From Nansenia antarctica (taxonomy: Eukaryota > Chordata > Actinopteri > Argentiniformes > Microstomatidae): a stretch of 64,000 bases of DNA. The stretch lies in contig OZ022339.1 in assembly GCA_963989245.1 (NCBI GenBank), positions 25,822,262 to 25,886,261 of the forward strand. The letters run 5' to 3'. Below are positions 34,401-46,374 of the stretch, one piece after another; within the stretch, counting starts at the first letter, position 1, and every line of letters starts with the position of its first letter. The notes below the pieces were generated by a model. The model searched no databases, had not been told where the DNA came from, and saw nothing but the letters and a program-made list of their open reading frames with translations. The translations under genes and the position numbers were made by a program.

Positions 34401-37400
34401 GGAACCTTTGTATTTTATGAATTACTAACTCAAAAATGTCAACATTTTAAAAATAACACCACACAGGCATTAATAAACACCTAATGGATCAGATTATGTA
34501 AAAAAACTCAATTTGACAAAAATGGAGATAGAACCTTATAATTCTAACATCACGAAGTGCCACTGTGTATCCCGACAGCCCGGGTTTAGAGCCAGAACCT
34601 CTCTGTTCTCTTCCCAGCTCCAGGGCATGGTTCTAGAGCTCAAGGCCGGGTTCTCCAGCGCCCTGCTTGAGCTGAGCCAGATCCAGCATGGAGACATGGA
34701 CCTCAGGGAGGAGCTGGGAGACAACAGGCGTAGATGTGAGAAGAAGGCCCTTCACCTGGAGGCCCTGGTTCAGTCCCTGAGGGTGAGAAAGCTACATGCT
34801 ACTTTGTGAAAAATGTAATATTTATATGAAACGTGACACCTTCTAATTTAATACTCTTATACTTCTTATTTCTTCTTACTTTCTCCCTTTTTTCTTTTTC
34901 TTTTCCTTATCCCTTTTTTACCCCTCTGTTTAGGGGTTATGCTATGTTTCTTTACTCTTTGTTTTATCATAAGATGTAGATATGATGTTCTGTCCATGTC
35001 TATGCTGAAACCCAATAAAAACTCAAGTGATAAAAAAAAAGAAAGCACGCCACTTCAGAGACATGGATCGGTTGCTTTAAGTAAGAGATGCTGAGTTATG
35101 TACAGTGTATGTCACATACCGTAATTGATTCTGTTGCAAGGACAGAGACTACGGATTTGACGACCTTGAATATTGACACTTCTTGTTAACATGATAACGT
35201 AATGTAGGAAATAATTCATATTAAAGATTTCGTGACGTTAGAATTATAAGGTTCTATCTCCATTTTTGGTCAGAATTGAGTACATAATCATTACATAATC
35301 TGATCCATTAGGTGTTTATTAATGCCTGTGTGGTGTTATTTTTTAAATGTTGACATTTTTCAGTTAGTAATTAATCAAATACTTCAAAGTTCAAAGTTCC
35401 ATCTCACAAAACATAATGGAATGTAAAAACTTTGACGTTCAATATCTCTGAACTACCCTAAACGGAGATAGAACCTTATCATTCTAAACTCACGATTTAC
35501 CACCCTACAGGACGAGCTTGGAGAGATGCGTTGTCAGATCTTGCAACAAATCTGCAGTAACAGGCAGAGGCCTCAGCAGGATCTGAAGGAGACGCAGTCA
35601 GCTGGGGACAGGCTCCCCGCCTCAGTCCCCCCGCCCAGAGAAAGGTAGAAACATACATAAAAGTAGCCCAAAAACTGTGTCATTCTAATCACTATGCTCG
35701 CCATTTGATGGACAATTTACACACTCAGGCTGACAGATGTTTCGTAATCATTTGTCAGTGACTCAGGGCCGGCCAATGGAAGAAGCTGTTGTGGTTGTAT
35801 GGCCAGCTCACCATCCACTTCTCCACGGGGCAGGGTCCTCCTCCACTGCTACCTGCAGGGTCTCAAAGCAGGGTTATGTGAAGAGACAGGTGGGCCCTGA
35901 CTATTGAAATCACCCCCTCTTTGTATAGCCAATCACATACATCTAATTTTGACCCATGTTCTCTCCTTTCCTTTGCTAACTTATGTAACTAATGGTTCAT
36001 ATCTTATGTATCATAGCCTGTAAAATTGTACATTGTATATCATCTCAATTTATATATACCACTGCACATATACATCCAGTCACCATTGTATGACATTGCA
36101 CATCACGCTACCATCTGCACTTTACTGTATAGATTGCTGTAAATACTGCTGTAAATACTGCTACTTATCACTGCAATATAATTGCTATTTGTTGCACTTC
36201 TGGTTAGACGGACAATAATTAAGTTGCATTTTCTTGTACTATGTAATGACAATAAAGTGAATCTAATCTAAATCTAATCTAACTTCATAATTGTGTTTCC
36301 TCTCTGAAACAGACGAGAGACATCAGAGGACTAGGCAGCTGCTCCACTCAGAGTGGGAATATGTGTCGATCTTAAACCAGCTCTACGATAAATACAAAAC
36401 GCCTACGTTTCAAATGAACTTTAATGAGCCATAGTAAGTAAGCAACATTTATCCAATCTTAACCATGCTATTGTGTCCAGTCCTAACTGACTGTGATTCA
36501 TTTCTTTAAAAAAAACAAAAAGTAAGGTAGAGATTACAGATATACAAAAACAATACTTTTCAGAAAAAAAAGTTCTTTTTTTTTCTTCTTTTTTTTTCTT
36601 CACATAACACAAACATAACCCCCCCCCCCCCCCCACCAAATCCAAAGTGGTGCATCTCAGGAAAAATTGTATAAATAAAAAAATATATAATAATAATAAT
36701 AATGATAATAACAGTGGTGATAGGTAATGGAAGACAGTAGACAGGTATAAATAAGTAAACAAAGAAATAAAGTGCAATTTGTTTGTAAGTGAGGATAAAT
36801 GAGATGGTCGTGTTGGTCCTAACTGTCATTCTTATGGTACCGTTGCTCTGTTCTGTGTCCTAGTCAGACTTTCCTGACATTTGTGGAGCGACTACTGCAG
36901 CGCCATCTGCTGTTCAGGAACACCCTGGAGGAGCGGCTCTCCGCTGAACATTGGAAGTGTCTCGTGGGGGATATCTTTGTGCAGCTCATTGGCCATAATG
37001 ATGTAACTAGAACATTCACTCATCCTATTGGTCACACTGTCACTTCATTTCAGTGATAACTTAAATATCATAGCTATTTTTTTGTTTGTTTCCCCCAGTC
37101 GTCTTTCTCAGACATGTACCATGGATACACGACAACCCTGACGACATTGCTCTCATTAGAGTTCAACAGGATTCAGCTCTCTGAGAAAATGCACAATATG
37201 CAGGTATGGCACTATTTCCTCTCTCTCTCTCTCTCCCTCTCTCTCTCTCTCTCCCCCTCTCTCTCTCACCCCCCCCCCCACACACACACACTATGAGGAA
37301 CACTATGATTGCATCACACAATTCCTGCAGATGTTGTAGGTGTACTTTCAAAGTTGTGAATCTCAAGCAGTTCTACCACACCCCAAAGGTGTTCTATTGG

Positions 37401-40400
37401 ATTCAGATCCAGAAACCAGTTTGAGATGACTTTTGCTTTGTGACATGGTGCATTGTCATGCTGGAAGTAGCCATTAGAAGATAGGTACATTCTGGCCATG
37501 AAGGGACGCACATGGTCATCAGCAACAATACTCAAATAGGCTGTGTCATTCAATTGATGATTGATTTGTATTAACGGGCCCAAAGTGTGCCAAGAAAACA
37601 TTCCCCACACTATTACACCACCTCCACCAGCTTGGACTGTTGACTGGTGTAGTGAATGTATATTCATATCAATGCTTGTAATGCGCATTATTCTTTGGAT
37701 ACCTGCACCTGTTTCATAAGGGGTGGCTGTGGCGCAGGAGGTACCGCCTAATGATCGCAAGGTTGGCCGATCGGCGGTTCGAGCCCTGGCTGGCCCCATG
37801 TCGAAGTGTCCTTGGGCAAGACACTGAACCCCAAATTGCTCCCAATGAGCGGGCCGGTGCCTTGCATGGTAGCTTGCCGTGAATGTGTGTGTGAATGGGT
37901 GAATGAGAGGCCGTTGTAAAGCGCTTTGGAATAAGGCGCTATATAAGTCAGCATTATCTTTTTTTTCACTCATACAGAACTTTCAAGTGGAAAAGGAGGA
38001 GTTAAAACTGCTCTCTCTGCTGTTAGCCCCTGTGTCTCGCATCAACAGCTACCTAACCCATATTCAGGTGGGTCCCCATCCTCACACTGTATAAGTAGCA
38101 TCTTCCTAAGAGATTCAATGACTGGTACTACTCCATCTGAGTCATGCTATACAGTATATGGAAGCAATTGACCATGAGATGAAGGGGGTTGTGGACTAAT
38201 TTACCACTGGTACAGGGTTGTGGCACGAGGCGAAGCCGTGTAGGAAAACCCTGTACCAGGGCTCTCAAGTCTCACGCATTGGGCATGAGACACACACATT
38301 TCAACCCGTTCACACGCTCACATGCCACACCTTGTCTCACGCCCAATGCGTGAGACTTGAGAGCCCTGCTGTACAGTGGTAAATGAGTCCACAACCCCCG
38401 CCCTCCAATGGTAAATTGCTTTTCTACAACAGCCACCACATAATATAACAAATAAATACACAGTTGTAACATTAAATTCATGTATTTACAATCATTAATC
38501 GTTTCAGAATACATATATCCTTCCGCCACAGAATATAGTCCCATAAACAAGATCAACCATTGCATTGTAGGTCAGCACAGGTGTTCTTAGTCAGATTGAT
38601 TGGGAGGCGCATTGATACTGGAAATGCGGTCTGAACTGTGGGTTGTTGGGGTATTTACCAATGTTGCTAGCCAATCAGAATCCAGTATCCAAACATGCTG
38701 TTGTAGAAAGAGCAACTTTACCCATTTGCACCCATGTCATTAGATGATAATACTCTATATGTAGGATTCTATCTCACAGGGTTTCTGAAATACGTTTCTA
38801 CCTAGAACCTGCTACAGTGGACCACCCGGGAGCATCCTGACTGCAGCCTGCTGCAGGGGAGCGAGAGGGTCCTGAGGAACATCCTGTCCCGGTGTCATGT
38901 GATCCTGGAGGAGGATGTGCGATGGGGAGATGGAGGAGCGGCCGGGACAACGTTAGATCAAACATGAGCTCTTTTCTTTTCATATATTTTTTTTTCCAGA
39001 AACATTTCAGGCATAACATACCACACAAGCAGAGAAACATCATACATAAACAAACAAAGAACACAAACTCGTGGGGCAGATCAGTGATGACGGTTAGACA
39101 GGTAGAGTTAGACAGGGACAGTTAGAGTTAGACAGGGACGGTTTGTTACATGAGGTTTGTGGCATGTTTGCCTAAGTGAGAGAGAAATAAAATGTATTTA
39201 AACAAAAAGAAAATGAATAACTAAAAGATATATATATATAATCCTTAATCATTCTTAAAATAACAATCCCATTTCTTCCAATACTTTTCTCCGAAAATAT
39301 AAGCTCTTTTCATAAGACAATAGATAGGCCATACAGTTCAGAAACCAGAATAACCCAATGTTGTGAAACCAGTTCAATAAACACCTGAATGAGCTTGATA
39401 TGCATATTTTTTTTAGAATATCCTCACAAAAGCGAAAAAATCACATGGGCTTTAGGAGATTCCAATAAATGGACAATGCCATGACAATGTTGTTGGATCG
39501 TAAACAAAACCAATCACAATATTTCGTGAGCTTAGAATTCTAAGGTTCTATCTCCGTTTAGGGTAGTTCAGAGATATTGAGCGTCAAAGTTTTTACATTC
39601 CATTATGTTTTGTGAGATGGAGCCTTTGTATTTTATTAATTGCCAATGCTAACTAAAAAATGTCAACATTTTAAAAATAACACCACACAGGCATTAATAA
39701 ACACCTAATGGTTCAGATTATGTAAAAAACTACATTTTGACAAAAATTGAGATAGAACCTTATAATTCTAACGTCACGATTTATTCTTCCTTTCAGTGGC
39801 AGCTGCTCCGCGTGTGTCCGACCTGCCGCGTGCTGTAGTCGAAGTCAGCTTTGCCGTGCCAGTGGTACCTACACCAGCTCTCAGCCTCCGAGGGAGGAGG
39901 CCCATGCTGCTGCTCAACGGTGAGTGTCACCCCCCCCTGCTGGACAGGGAGGACACAAGCATCTACGTCAGCGATTCCCAATCTATGGTCCGACCGAGGC
40001 CCTCTGGTGGTCCGCGAGAGTATTGCAAGTGGGCCGCCAAATCATGGCCAAAATATTTTTTTTATAACAGTTTTTATTTTTATTTTTTACCAAAACATGC
40101 AAGCTACTGTATTTTTTTTTCTTTAAAACCTTCAAAAATGCATCATCAGTGTGCTACTACTAGGCCTACTGCGCTGTATGTATGATGACTGTATGATGAT
40201 CATGATGCATATGAAATATCCAATAAGAATAAGAGAGTAATGATAAGACACACAAAAAAAGTATGCGTCGGTAAAATGCCTGTGTGGGCCGCGAATACTT
40301 TAAAGATTTTTAAGTTGGCCTTGAGTCCAAAAAGGTTGGGAACCGCTGATCTACGACGTAATAACCTACAGACATGCCTGCATTCATTGTATTTGAGGGC

Positions 40401-42318
40401 CCTGAGCACACACTACACTAGTTTGAATCTTTATTGATGTTCATTTTCATGTGTTGTGGTTCCACCTTGTAGGGAGGGGCTCTTATTTGGCTTGTCAGCT
40501 TCTAGGGTTAGAATATCAGCTCTTAAAATGTGTGCTTAACCATTTTTAAAATAGCTGTCCTCATCTAAAAAAAAATGCCGGTCGAGTCGAGAGGACGCTG
40601 GCGTTGCTTGTTCGCCGCTTCTCCGCCCGAAATCTAGATACACTTGCAGTATACAGAGTAGATTGTCCTACAGACATTAAGATTTAGTCATCTAAAAATG
40701 TATTACACCCCTATACTTTCTTTTATCTATTTTTTGTTGTTTCTTTTTGATTTTACTACTCAATCTTTTCAGTTTGTCAAGCGTCTGAGTGTCTAGAAAA
40801 GCGCTATATAAGTCTAATGTATTACTATTATTATTATTATCATCTTTTCGTAGAGGGGAACAACAGCATGTCAACCTGTCAAACGGTGCTAGTGGCGGCG
40901 GCCACGCGGTGCATTTCGGCTGTGGGCCTCACGGCTCGGTGAGGAGGAAGAGCTGCATGAGGTCCAGGACCCTCCCGTCCCGTCCACGTCTTCTACACGA
41001 CTGTAGCTTCATCTACAACGGGAACACGGGCTGCCTCCTCAACCCTGCCTCCGCTGCCCAAGGATGGGGTGAAATGACCAGTGACTCAGGACAAGGCACC
41101 TCAAGCCAGGCGGTTGGTAAGAGGGCCCACGGCTATCAGACGCCCCATATGCCCAGGAGCCTGGAGGACGGCGAGACAGACCCAGAAGACCTTGGCGACA
41201 CCTCTGTGTTCGACTACTCCTCCGTGACCACATGCAGCCCAGACGAAACCCTCCAGACGGGGCTCGAGGGCAGCAACAGTGGCGAGGAGGAGGAGGAGAC
41301 GGAAGAGGACAGTCAGGTGCCGGTCCTTTTGAAACCCTCGTACACACAGCCACAGCTGAGCGACCTGCCCAGAGAACGCACCGTGTGTCTGAGGTGGCAG
41401 ATACCCAGGATAGCCCCGCGGCCCCCGCCACGAGACTCCTCAGCCCAGTGCATGGCGGGGCAGACCCCTGGACCAGTAGGGCCGTACGGACAGAGGGTTG
41501 TCAGCATCAGACAAGGCTCCCCTCCGCTCCTTCCCAACAGTGCCTTCAGACCCATCTGGGATGAGCCCTTAAAGCAGGTCTTTACTCATTTAACCCTTAA
41601 CTGTCCCTCACTATCATTAATTGACTATGTTACTGTCGAATGTTACTGCTTTCCACTGTTTACATGTTACTGATCGCTTGGTTTTGGTTTATTCTTCCAA
41701 AAATCTGTCTAACTCAGTTTACTTTACTATGTAATAAACTAGGGTGATGCAGCTATGAAGGAGAATGTGCAAGGCTTCATACCTATCCAAGCCACTGAGA
41801 GGCAGGTGTTTCCCAACTTCAACCAGAGCAGAGAAAACCCAAGGTAAGGGACTGGGTCCATTTTCGTGAGCTTAGAATTATAAGGTTCTATCTCCGTTTA
41901 GGGTAGTTCACAGATATTGAGCGTCAAAGTTTTTACATTCCATTATGTTTTGTGAGATGGAACCTTTGTATTTTATTAATTACTCACAAAAAAATGCCAA
42001 CATTTAAAAATAACACCACACAGGCATTAATAAACACCTAATGGATCAGATTATGTAAAAAAAAACTCAATTTTGACAAATGGAGATAGAACCTTATAAT
42101 TCTAACGTCGCGATTTCTTACCTAGTACCCAGTTTTAGCGACCATACAGAGCGAGAGGGGGATGTATTTCTACTCTAAATGAGTCGCTTTTGTCCTTTAG
42201 GTCAGTGAAGGTCTCCTCGTTCCCAGCTCAGCAGAGAGACGGCCAGGCGGGGGCCATGGGGGGGGCCAGGGTGTGGGACGAGAGTGAGGACAGTGAGGGA
42301 CCCTGCAGTACGGTGTGA
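31437..42318 (+). CDS. ARHGEF33-like Rho guanine nucleotide exchange factor
   Basis: DH-domain RhoGEF predicted to load GTP onto Rho-family GTPases; no PH domain follows, as in ARHGEF33. Exons: 31437-31478, 34618-34782, 35511-35644, 35759-35889, 36313-36433, 36864-37002, 37099-37203, 37978-38067, 38806-38954 (or to 38916), 39797-39919, 40854-41577, 41743-41843, 42201-42318; about 713 aa. The N-terminal ELKAGFSSALLELSQIQHG matches ARHGEF33, as do the DH helices around LLHSEWEYVSIL, GDIFVQLIGHN and LTHIQNLLQWTTREHPD. The C-terminal half is acidic and Pro/Ser-rich (LEGSNSGEEEEETEEDSQ). Start: the ATG lies two exons after apparent leader exons and just before the conserved helix. Uncertain: the donor after the DH exon (GTTAGA at 38955) is weak but keeps frame; the GTGCGA donor at 38917 would lead to a stop in the next exon. 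The gene runs tail-to-tail with sos2. Confidence 0.85.
31567..34357. mobile_element. 2.79-kb element with long inverted ends and internal satellite
   Basis: Terminal inverted repeats of roughly 240 bp begin TAGTAAGGGCA and end with the complement; ATT is duplicated at the insertion point (31564-31566, 34358-34360). Between the ends are a 93-bp satellite (32204-33500) and, at 33680-34050, several copies of a CAGCAGAGTG..CTCTGCTGGGC motif. No transposase is encoded, so it is non-autonomous. I could not assign a superfamily. Confidence 0.85.
32204..33500. repeat. 93-bp satellite inside the 2.79-kb element
   Basis: About 14 tandem copies of a 93-bp unit containing CCAGAAGAGGGGTGACTGGT and CCTAATCGGACTGGCAGTG. 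Because 93 is a multiple of three, the array produces long open frames on both strands (356 codons minus, 207 plus) that repeat every 31 residues. These are treated as by-products, not genes. Confidence 0.95.
35231..35494 (-). mobile_element. Family A MITE, copy A4
   Basis: Complete copy with ATTT duplicated at 35227-35230 and 35495-35498. The next arhgef33-like exon starts 16 bases after its right end, so the usual branch-site window falls inside the MITE. Confidence 0.93.
35960..36283 (+). mobile_element. Non-LTR retrotransposon 3' end
   Basis: Ends with GACAATAAAGTGAATCTAAT and an AATCTAATCTAA-type tail, preceded by TTGTTGCACTTCTGGTTAGA, a 3' terminus seen in fish LINEs. The coding part is absent. 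Confidence 0.65.
37315..37715 (-). pseudogene. Tc1/mariner transposase remnant
   Basis: The minus strand reads GGGGVIVWGMFSWHTLGP, SSNGYFQHDNAPCHKAK and LDLNPIEHLWGVVE. These are the middle and last catalytic blocks of a Tc1 transposase (the second D in FQHDNAPCH, third-acidic region DLNPIEHLW), with the stretch between them deleted. There are no terminal inverted repeats and no N-terminal DNA-binding part. Confidence 0.9.
37719..37950 (+). mobile_element. tRNA-derived SINE, family V, copy 1
   Basis: GGGGTGGCTGTGGCGCAGGA opens a tRNA-like head; the B box is GGTTCGAGCCC. The tail is AAAGCGCTTTGGAATAAGGC then GCTATATAAGT. It ends 27 bp before the acceptor of the arhgef33-like exon at 37978. 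An opposite-strand relative lies at 46708-46978. Confidence 0.85.
38160..38720. mobile_element. Repeat D, copy 1, with a nested MITE
   Basis: Aligns in reverse with 51278-51696 (shared CGAGGCGAAGCC, CCACAACCCCC, TGATCAACC/GGTTGATC-type blocks and the GCATGTTTGGATACTGG end). It lies in an arhgef33-like intron and carries a 112-bp palindromic MITE. The class is unknown. Confidence 0.75.
38257..38368. mobile_element. 112-bp palindromic MITE (family C)
   Basis: Perfect inverted ends of at least 28 bp starting CAGGGCTCTCAAGTCTCAC. A perfect 6-bp duplication CTGTAC flanks it (38251-38256, 38369-38374). The uninterrupted copy at 51590-51610 shows the empty site with a single CTGTAC. Confidence 0.95.
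39525..39778 (+). mobile_element. Family A MITE, copy A5
   Basis: Complete, with ATTT duplicated at 39521-39524 and 39779-39782. It ends 18 bases before the arhgef33-like exon at 39797. Confidence 0.93.
39969..40348. mobile_element. hAT (Charlie-like) MITE
   Basis: Ends CAGCGATTCCCAA and TTGGGAACCGCTG, with flanks ATCTACGT and ATCTACGA (7 of 8 identical). The interior has GGTCCGCGAGAG and GGGCCGCGAATAC inverted motifs. Lies in an arhgef33-like intron. Confidence 0.85.
40620..40850 (-). mobile_element. Retroelement-like fragment abutting a splice acceptor
   Basis: Runs opposite to 6096-6300: both share an AGATAGA/TACTGCAAGTATA region, a GACAATCTACTCTGTATAC block and the AGCGCTTTTCTAGACACTCA stretch. 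Here its (ATT)n tail ends only a few bases from the acceptor TTTTCGTAG of the large arhgef33-like exon at 40854. Confidence 0.7.
41865..42112 (+). mobile_element. Family A MITE, copy A6
   Basis: Full-length, beginning 21 bases after the donor of the arhgef33-like exon ending at 41843. The flanks TTTT and ATTT are consistent with a slightly decayed duplication. Confidence 0.9.
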
Positions 42319-42529
42319 GAGAGCGAGAGAGACCATCTCAAAGGCCACCCCACTTCAGATACCAGCCAAGAGGACCTGCCACAACCTACAACCACCCCTG
42401 CAACAGCACTCCACACAACAAGGGCTCTTCTGAAGAGTGGATTCTAAAAAAACACTGCAGAAAGAACACTAGAACATCATCTGATATGATATTCTCCATC
42501 TATGCATCAGTCACACCAAAACTGCAGCC

Positions 42530-42568
<39 letters not shown>

Positions 42569-45500
42569 GACAGAAAAATGTGATTAAGTACAAAATAAGA
42601 CTGGGTGATTTATTAATCTCATCAAGACCATTAATACAAAGCACAGTTAAAAGGCCACACACCATCAAATAAACCAACTGCTGGGTCAAGCTATTACAGT
42701 GCCATAGATAGAGGGGACCTAATCTGGGTTATTCTGTAGGATTTGAGGGTTAAAAGAAAAAACTCTGCAAAAAACACCAATACTGACTTAATGGAAACCA
42801 TGTTGAACTGGGGAACAGTGGCCCTGTGACATCACAGAGGACAGGATGACATCACAGAGGATGTCGGAATTCTATAAGGCTAGATGCTGTCTCCGTGGCG
42901 ATCTGTATAGGGGTCCGCATGATGGGTGTTCATGTGTGTCACTTATGTGTATGGGCTATGGAGGGTGTAGGGGAGAGTTGGAGTGGTACACTATGATGTG
43001 TTTGCTGTCCTGATCCATGAAGAAAGTGAGTTTAACAGTGGCATAGGACCATTGCAATTAGGCATTGCATTAACAAACATGACCTATATCACTGTGGCTC
43101 TTTAACAGTACAGCCTAAAGTGCACAAAGTGTGTTCTCAGAAAATTCAATCCAATTCTTCACTAAGATCATGACGTAATTAATTAATATATATATATATA
43201 TGTACAGTACAGGCCAAAAGTTTGGACACACCTTCTCATTCAATGTGTTTCCTTTATTTTCATGACTATTTACATTGTAGATTCTCACTGAAGGCATCAA
43301 AACTATGAATGAACACATGTGGAATGATGTACTTAACAAAAAAGTGTGAAATAACTCTAAATATGTCTTATATTTTAGATTCCTCAAAGTAGCCACCCTT
43401 TGCTTTTTTGTTGTTAATATAGTTTTGATGCCTTCAGTGAGAATCTACAATGTACCAAATAGTCATGAAAATAAAGGAAACGCATTGAATGAGAAGGTGT
43501 GTCCAAACTTTTGGCCTGTACTGTATATGTATATGTATATTAATATACATATATATATATATATATATTACACCCACACACTCAAACCTTAATGTAATTT
43601 CAAACTCTGTTTAATAAGAGTATTAGCGTCCAAAAGTCTTTGAAAACGAGACCCATCAAAAGGCAATTAGTAGGATGTACAAAGTGAAGCACACTTCTTG
43701 CTAAGTGCTTGGCATGTTGAACTGTATATTTTCATTCCTTTAAAACATCTTGGGGGGGGGGGGGGAGAGATACATGTCTTTTCTCTGATAACATTCCCAG
43801 GGTTTAAACTGGGGGAGATTGTCTGTAAGTAAGTTAGTGACAGTGACCTGTTTATCTGACTGTAGCAGCATTGGGATTGTTAGGCAATATTTGACCAAAC
43901 AGATGCAGAGGAGGAGGGGGTATAATACAACAGAGAAGTCACTTTATACAAATTATTTAGTTAGTGTATACATGTTATATACACAGTATCCACAAACCTG
44001 TACAAGTTTTGTAGTGTATAGCTTTTGTTCTAAGCATTACAGAGGCAACCTTATTTTTTAGCATTTTAGACACCTTTCGCTTATTCTGTAAAATAGAAAA
44101 TAAAATAAAAGGCACATCTGAGCATGATGCATGTGTTATTTCAGTCTCTTTTTAAAAATGAAAAGGTCTTTTTGAGCAGAGAGTTTGAAGGACCTCTGGT
44201 TTTAAAACGTTCTTCCCTCTTGATGAGTCCAGATATTTGGAGCTACCACTAGGGGCGCTGTCCCTTTGTCCCAGGATGTGGTGTGTCCTGTCCAGTACTA
44301 CATTTCCATACCAACCAGGAAGGTTGGTACTAGGGGATGGTGGCGTATGGAGTGTTGGACAGCAGCACACGTCTTTAAGGGGTGGTATATAAGACATCAT
44401 CTTGGCTTTAAGGAGCTTGAGAGAAAGGTCCACCTCCACCGCCTCCGCTGCCTCTCTGGCAAACAGTCAGATTTATTCTCCTGTCCTCTCTCCTCTTTCC
44501 AGGATTGCCGCCGCCGCCGCCGCCTTTTAATATCCTGGCAGATTCACGTCCCCACGTCACATGACTGAGGGAGGGGTAGACGCTAGACGTCACACCTACT
44601 GACTTTGTCCATCCTTGATGTGCAAAACGGTGCGTCCGTCCGCCTGTAACCCCCCCCCCCCCCTGGTTCCCTGGAACAAGAAAGGCTCTCTGCCTCAGGG
44701 TCAGAGGTCACTGCTGTTGGTTAAAAGGCAACGTCTGAAGCTGAGCGTGTGGCTATGGGACAGGGCCGTCCTCAGACTAGGGCCCCGGTAGAGTCCGCTC
44801 ACTTCCTTCCATACAGTCACAGTGCACAGTTAGAGAATCGAAGGGGGAGGGAATTCAGTGTCGCACAGATCAATGAAATTCCATTTGCCTTGTTTGTTTA
44901 TTTTTTTCATGTCATTCCTCAAAAAATGAATCCCTTATCCCCCTGCATAAAATAAGACTTTGGCCACTAATTTTCACTTAGTAGGAAAAAAAACAAAAAA
45001 CAAAAAAAAACAAAAAAACACAATGGTACGATTGTGAGGACTCAGTGAAGACGGAGGACCCTCTCCTCTGCTCACGTCTGCTTCTCCTAACAGAAATGTT
45101 GTGAAAGAGCTGATAGGTTGATCATAAAAGAGCATTTGAGGTCTTGATGGAGTCAGAGTCGGTTCTGAGAGCCACAGCAGGGTTCCGCGGGGTGAAGGTT
45201 GCTCTTAGCTCTATGCCAATGCCCATAGAAGAACAGCACGACAGAAGAGAGACTGCCAGACTTCTCTGAACACTGCAGGACAGACCGCCCCCCCGCCCGC
45301 CGCCCCCCCCCACCGTGTTGAAGCACAGTGTCCTGTAGGGTGTGGGAACGCCTGCCAGAGCACTCTGTTCTGTTCAACACAGCTAGTACAGTGTGTGCTC
45401 TCTACAAGAGAAACGTAACACAGTGACTCGTGTATATACACTTACTTACTCGCACTCATGCACACAAGCGTGCACACACACACGCACACGCACACGCATA

Positions 45501-45824
45501 CACTTCGAAACAGTGTCTTGGCACTCCTTGTTCGCTAGCTGGCACACTGGTGTGGATTTTCTCATTGGCACAGAGGGTTTGAAATGAAGGCGGAGCTACT
45601 GATCCCCTGAGTGGCGTGGCGTGATTGGTCAATGTTGAGAGATGAGTGGGTGGGGGTTGGAAAATTGGAAAGCAGTCTTTTATGATCAGTAGCTTTTAAT
45701 CATGATGAGTTTGTTTAATTTTTTTGCTCCACAAGCTCATAGTTTTGCAGAACATGATTTGCAGTTTGTGTTTGGAGCTCACCCAACAAAAAAAAGAGAA
45801 AGAAAAAGAGAAAGAGGCAAGAGC
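42319..45824. other. Convergent arhgef33-like/sos2 3' region
   Basis: Both 3' UTRs meet here. An (AAT)n tract lies at 42536-42568, a Tc1-type MITE at 43205-43523 and a GCCGCCGCC tract near 44509. Candidate AATAAA signals on the plus strand lie near 44099-44110; on the minus strand, near 44895. Open frames here are short and lack any family resemblance. Confidence 0.55.
43205..43523. mobile_element. Tc1-type MITE with long inverted repeats
   Basis: Ends CAGTACAGGCCAAAAGTTTG and its complement between TA dinucleotides; the arms run inward over more than 100 bp with a matching ACTGAAGGCATCAAAACTA block. It is flanked by (AT)n on both sides. This terminus is familiar from fish Tc1 elements. No transposase. 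Confidence 0.92.
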
Positions 45825-46341
45825 TCATTGGCTACTGTCTGTGTTCTCCACCAATGAGAGGCCATGTAGCGGGGGTTGCAATAGCTCCCTTTTGTATGTC
45901 TTTGGTGGGAGCTTGGGGAGCTGAGGACTGGAGTTGTGGCGGGGGGGAACAGGCGGTGCCATGGTGGGCATGGGGAGGGGGCACAGGCTGTTCTGGCTGG
46001 CGCTGAGGGGACAGCTCCGCCGAGGGACCCGGGGCGAGGGGGTGCCAGGAGGAGTGTTGGGGGAACTGGGAGAGCTGCCAAAGTCCCAGTGGAACCGGCC
46101 CACAGGCGAGGGCTGCAGGTTGAGGGGGTAGTTGATGAAGATCTCCGGGGGGCGCTGGGGGACAGGGGGCGGGGTGTCGGGCTGGGGGTCCCGCGGGGGC
46201 GGAGGCGGGGGGCTGGGCAAGGGGCCGTCGCTGGGTCCGTTGTAGACCGGCGCTCTGGGCTGGAACCTGGGGAGAGGCGGGGGCAGCCTGGGAGGGATGG
46301 CCGGAGGGCTGTCGGACCTGGAGCTCAACTGACAGAGACAA

Positions 46342-46374
<33 letters not shown>

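Larger units (their letters stand above)
31513..34554 (+). mobile_element. Family A MITE, copy A3, split by a larger element
   Basis: Left part 31513-31566 and right part 34358-34554, flanked by a perfect 4-bp AAGT duplication (31509-31512, 34555-34558). The two halves join to the family interior if the 2.79-kb insert and one ATT are removed. Confidence 0.92.

Noticed and set aside
37719..37800. tRNA genes (also 23920-23990, 46900-46978 and 54975-55050)
   Set aside because: The A and B boxes are present but each is followed by a SINE body and tail, and no clean cloverleaf was found.
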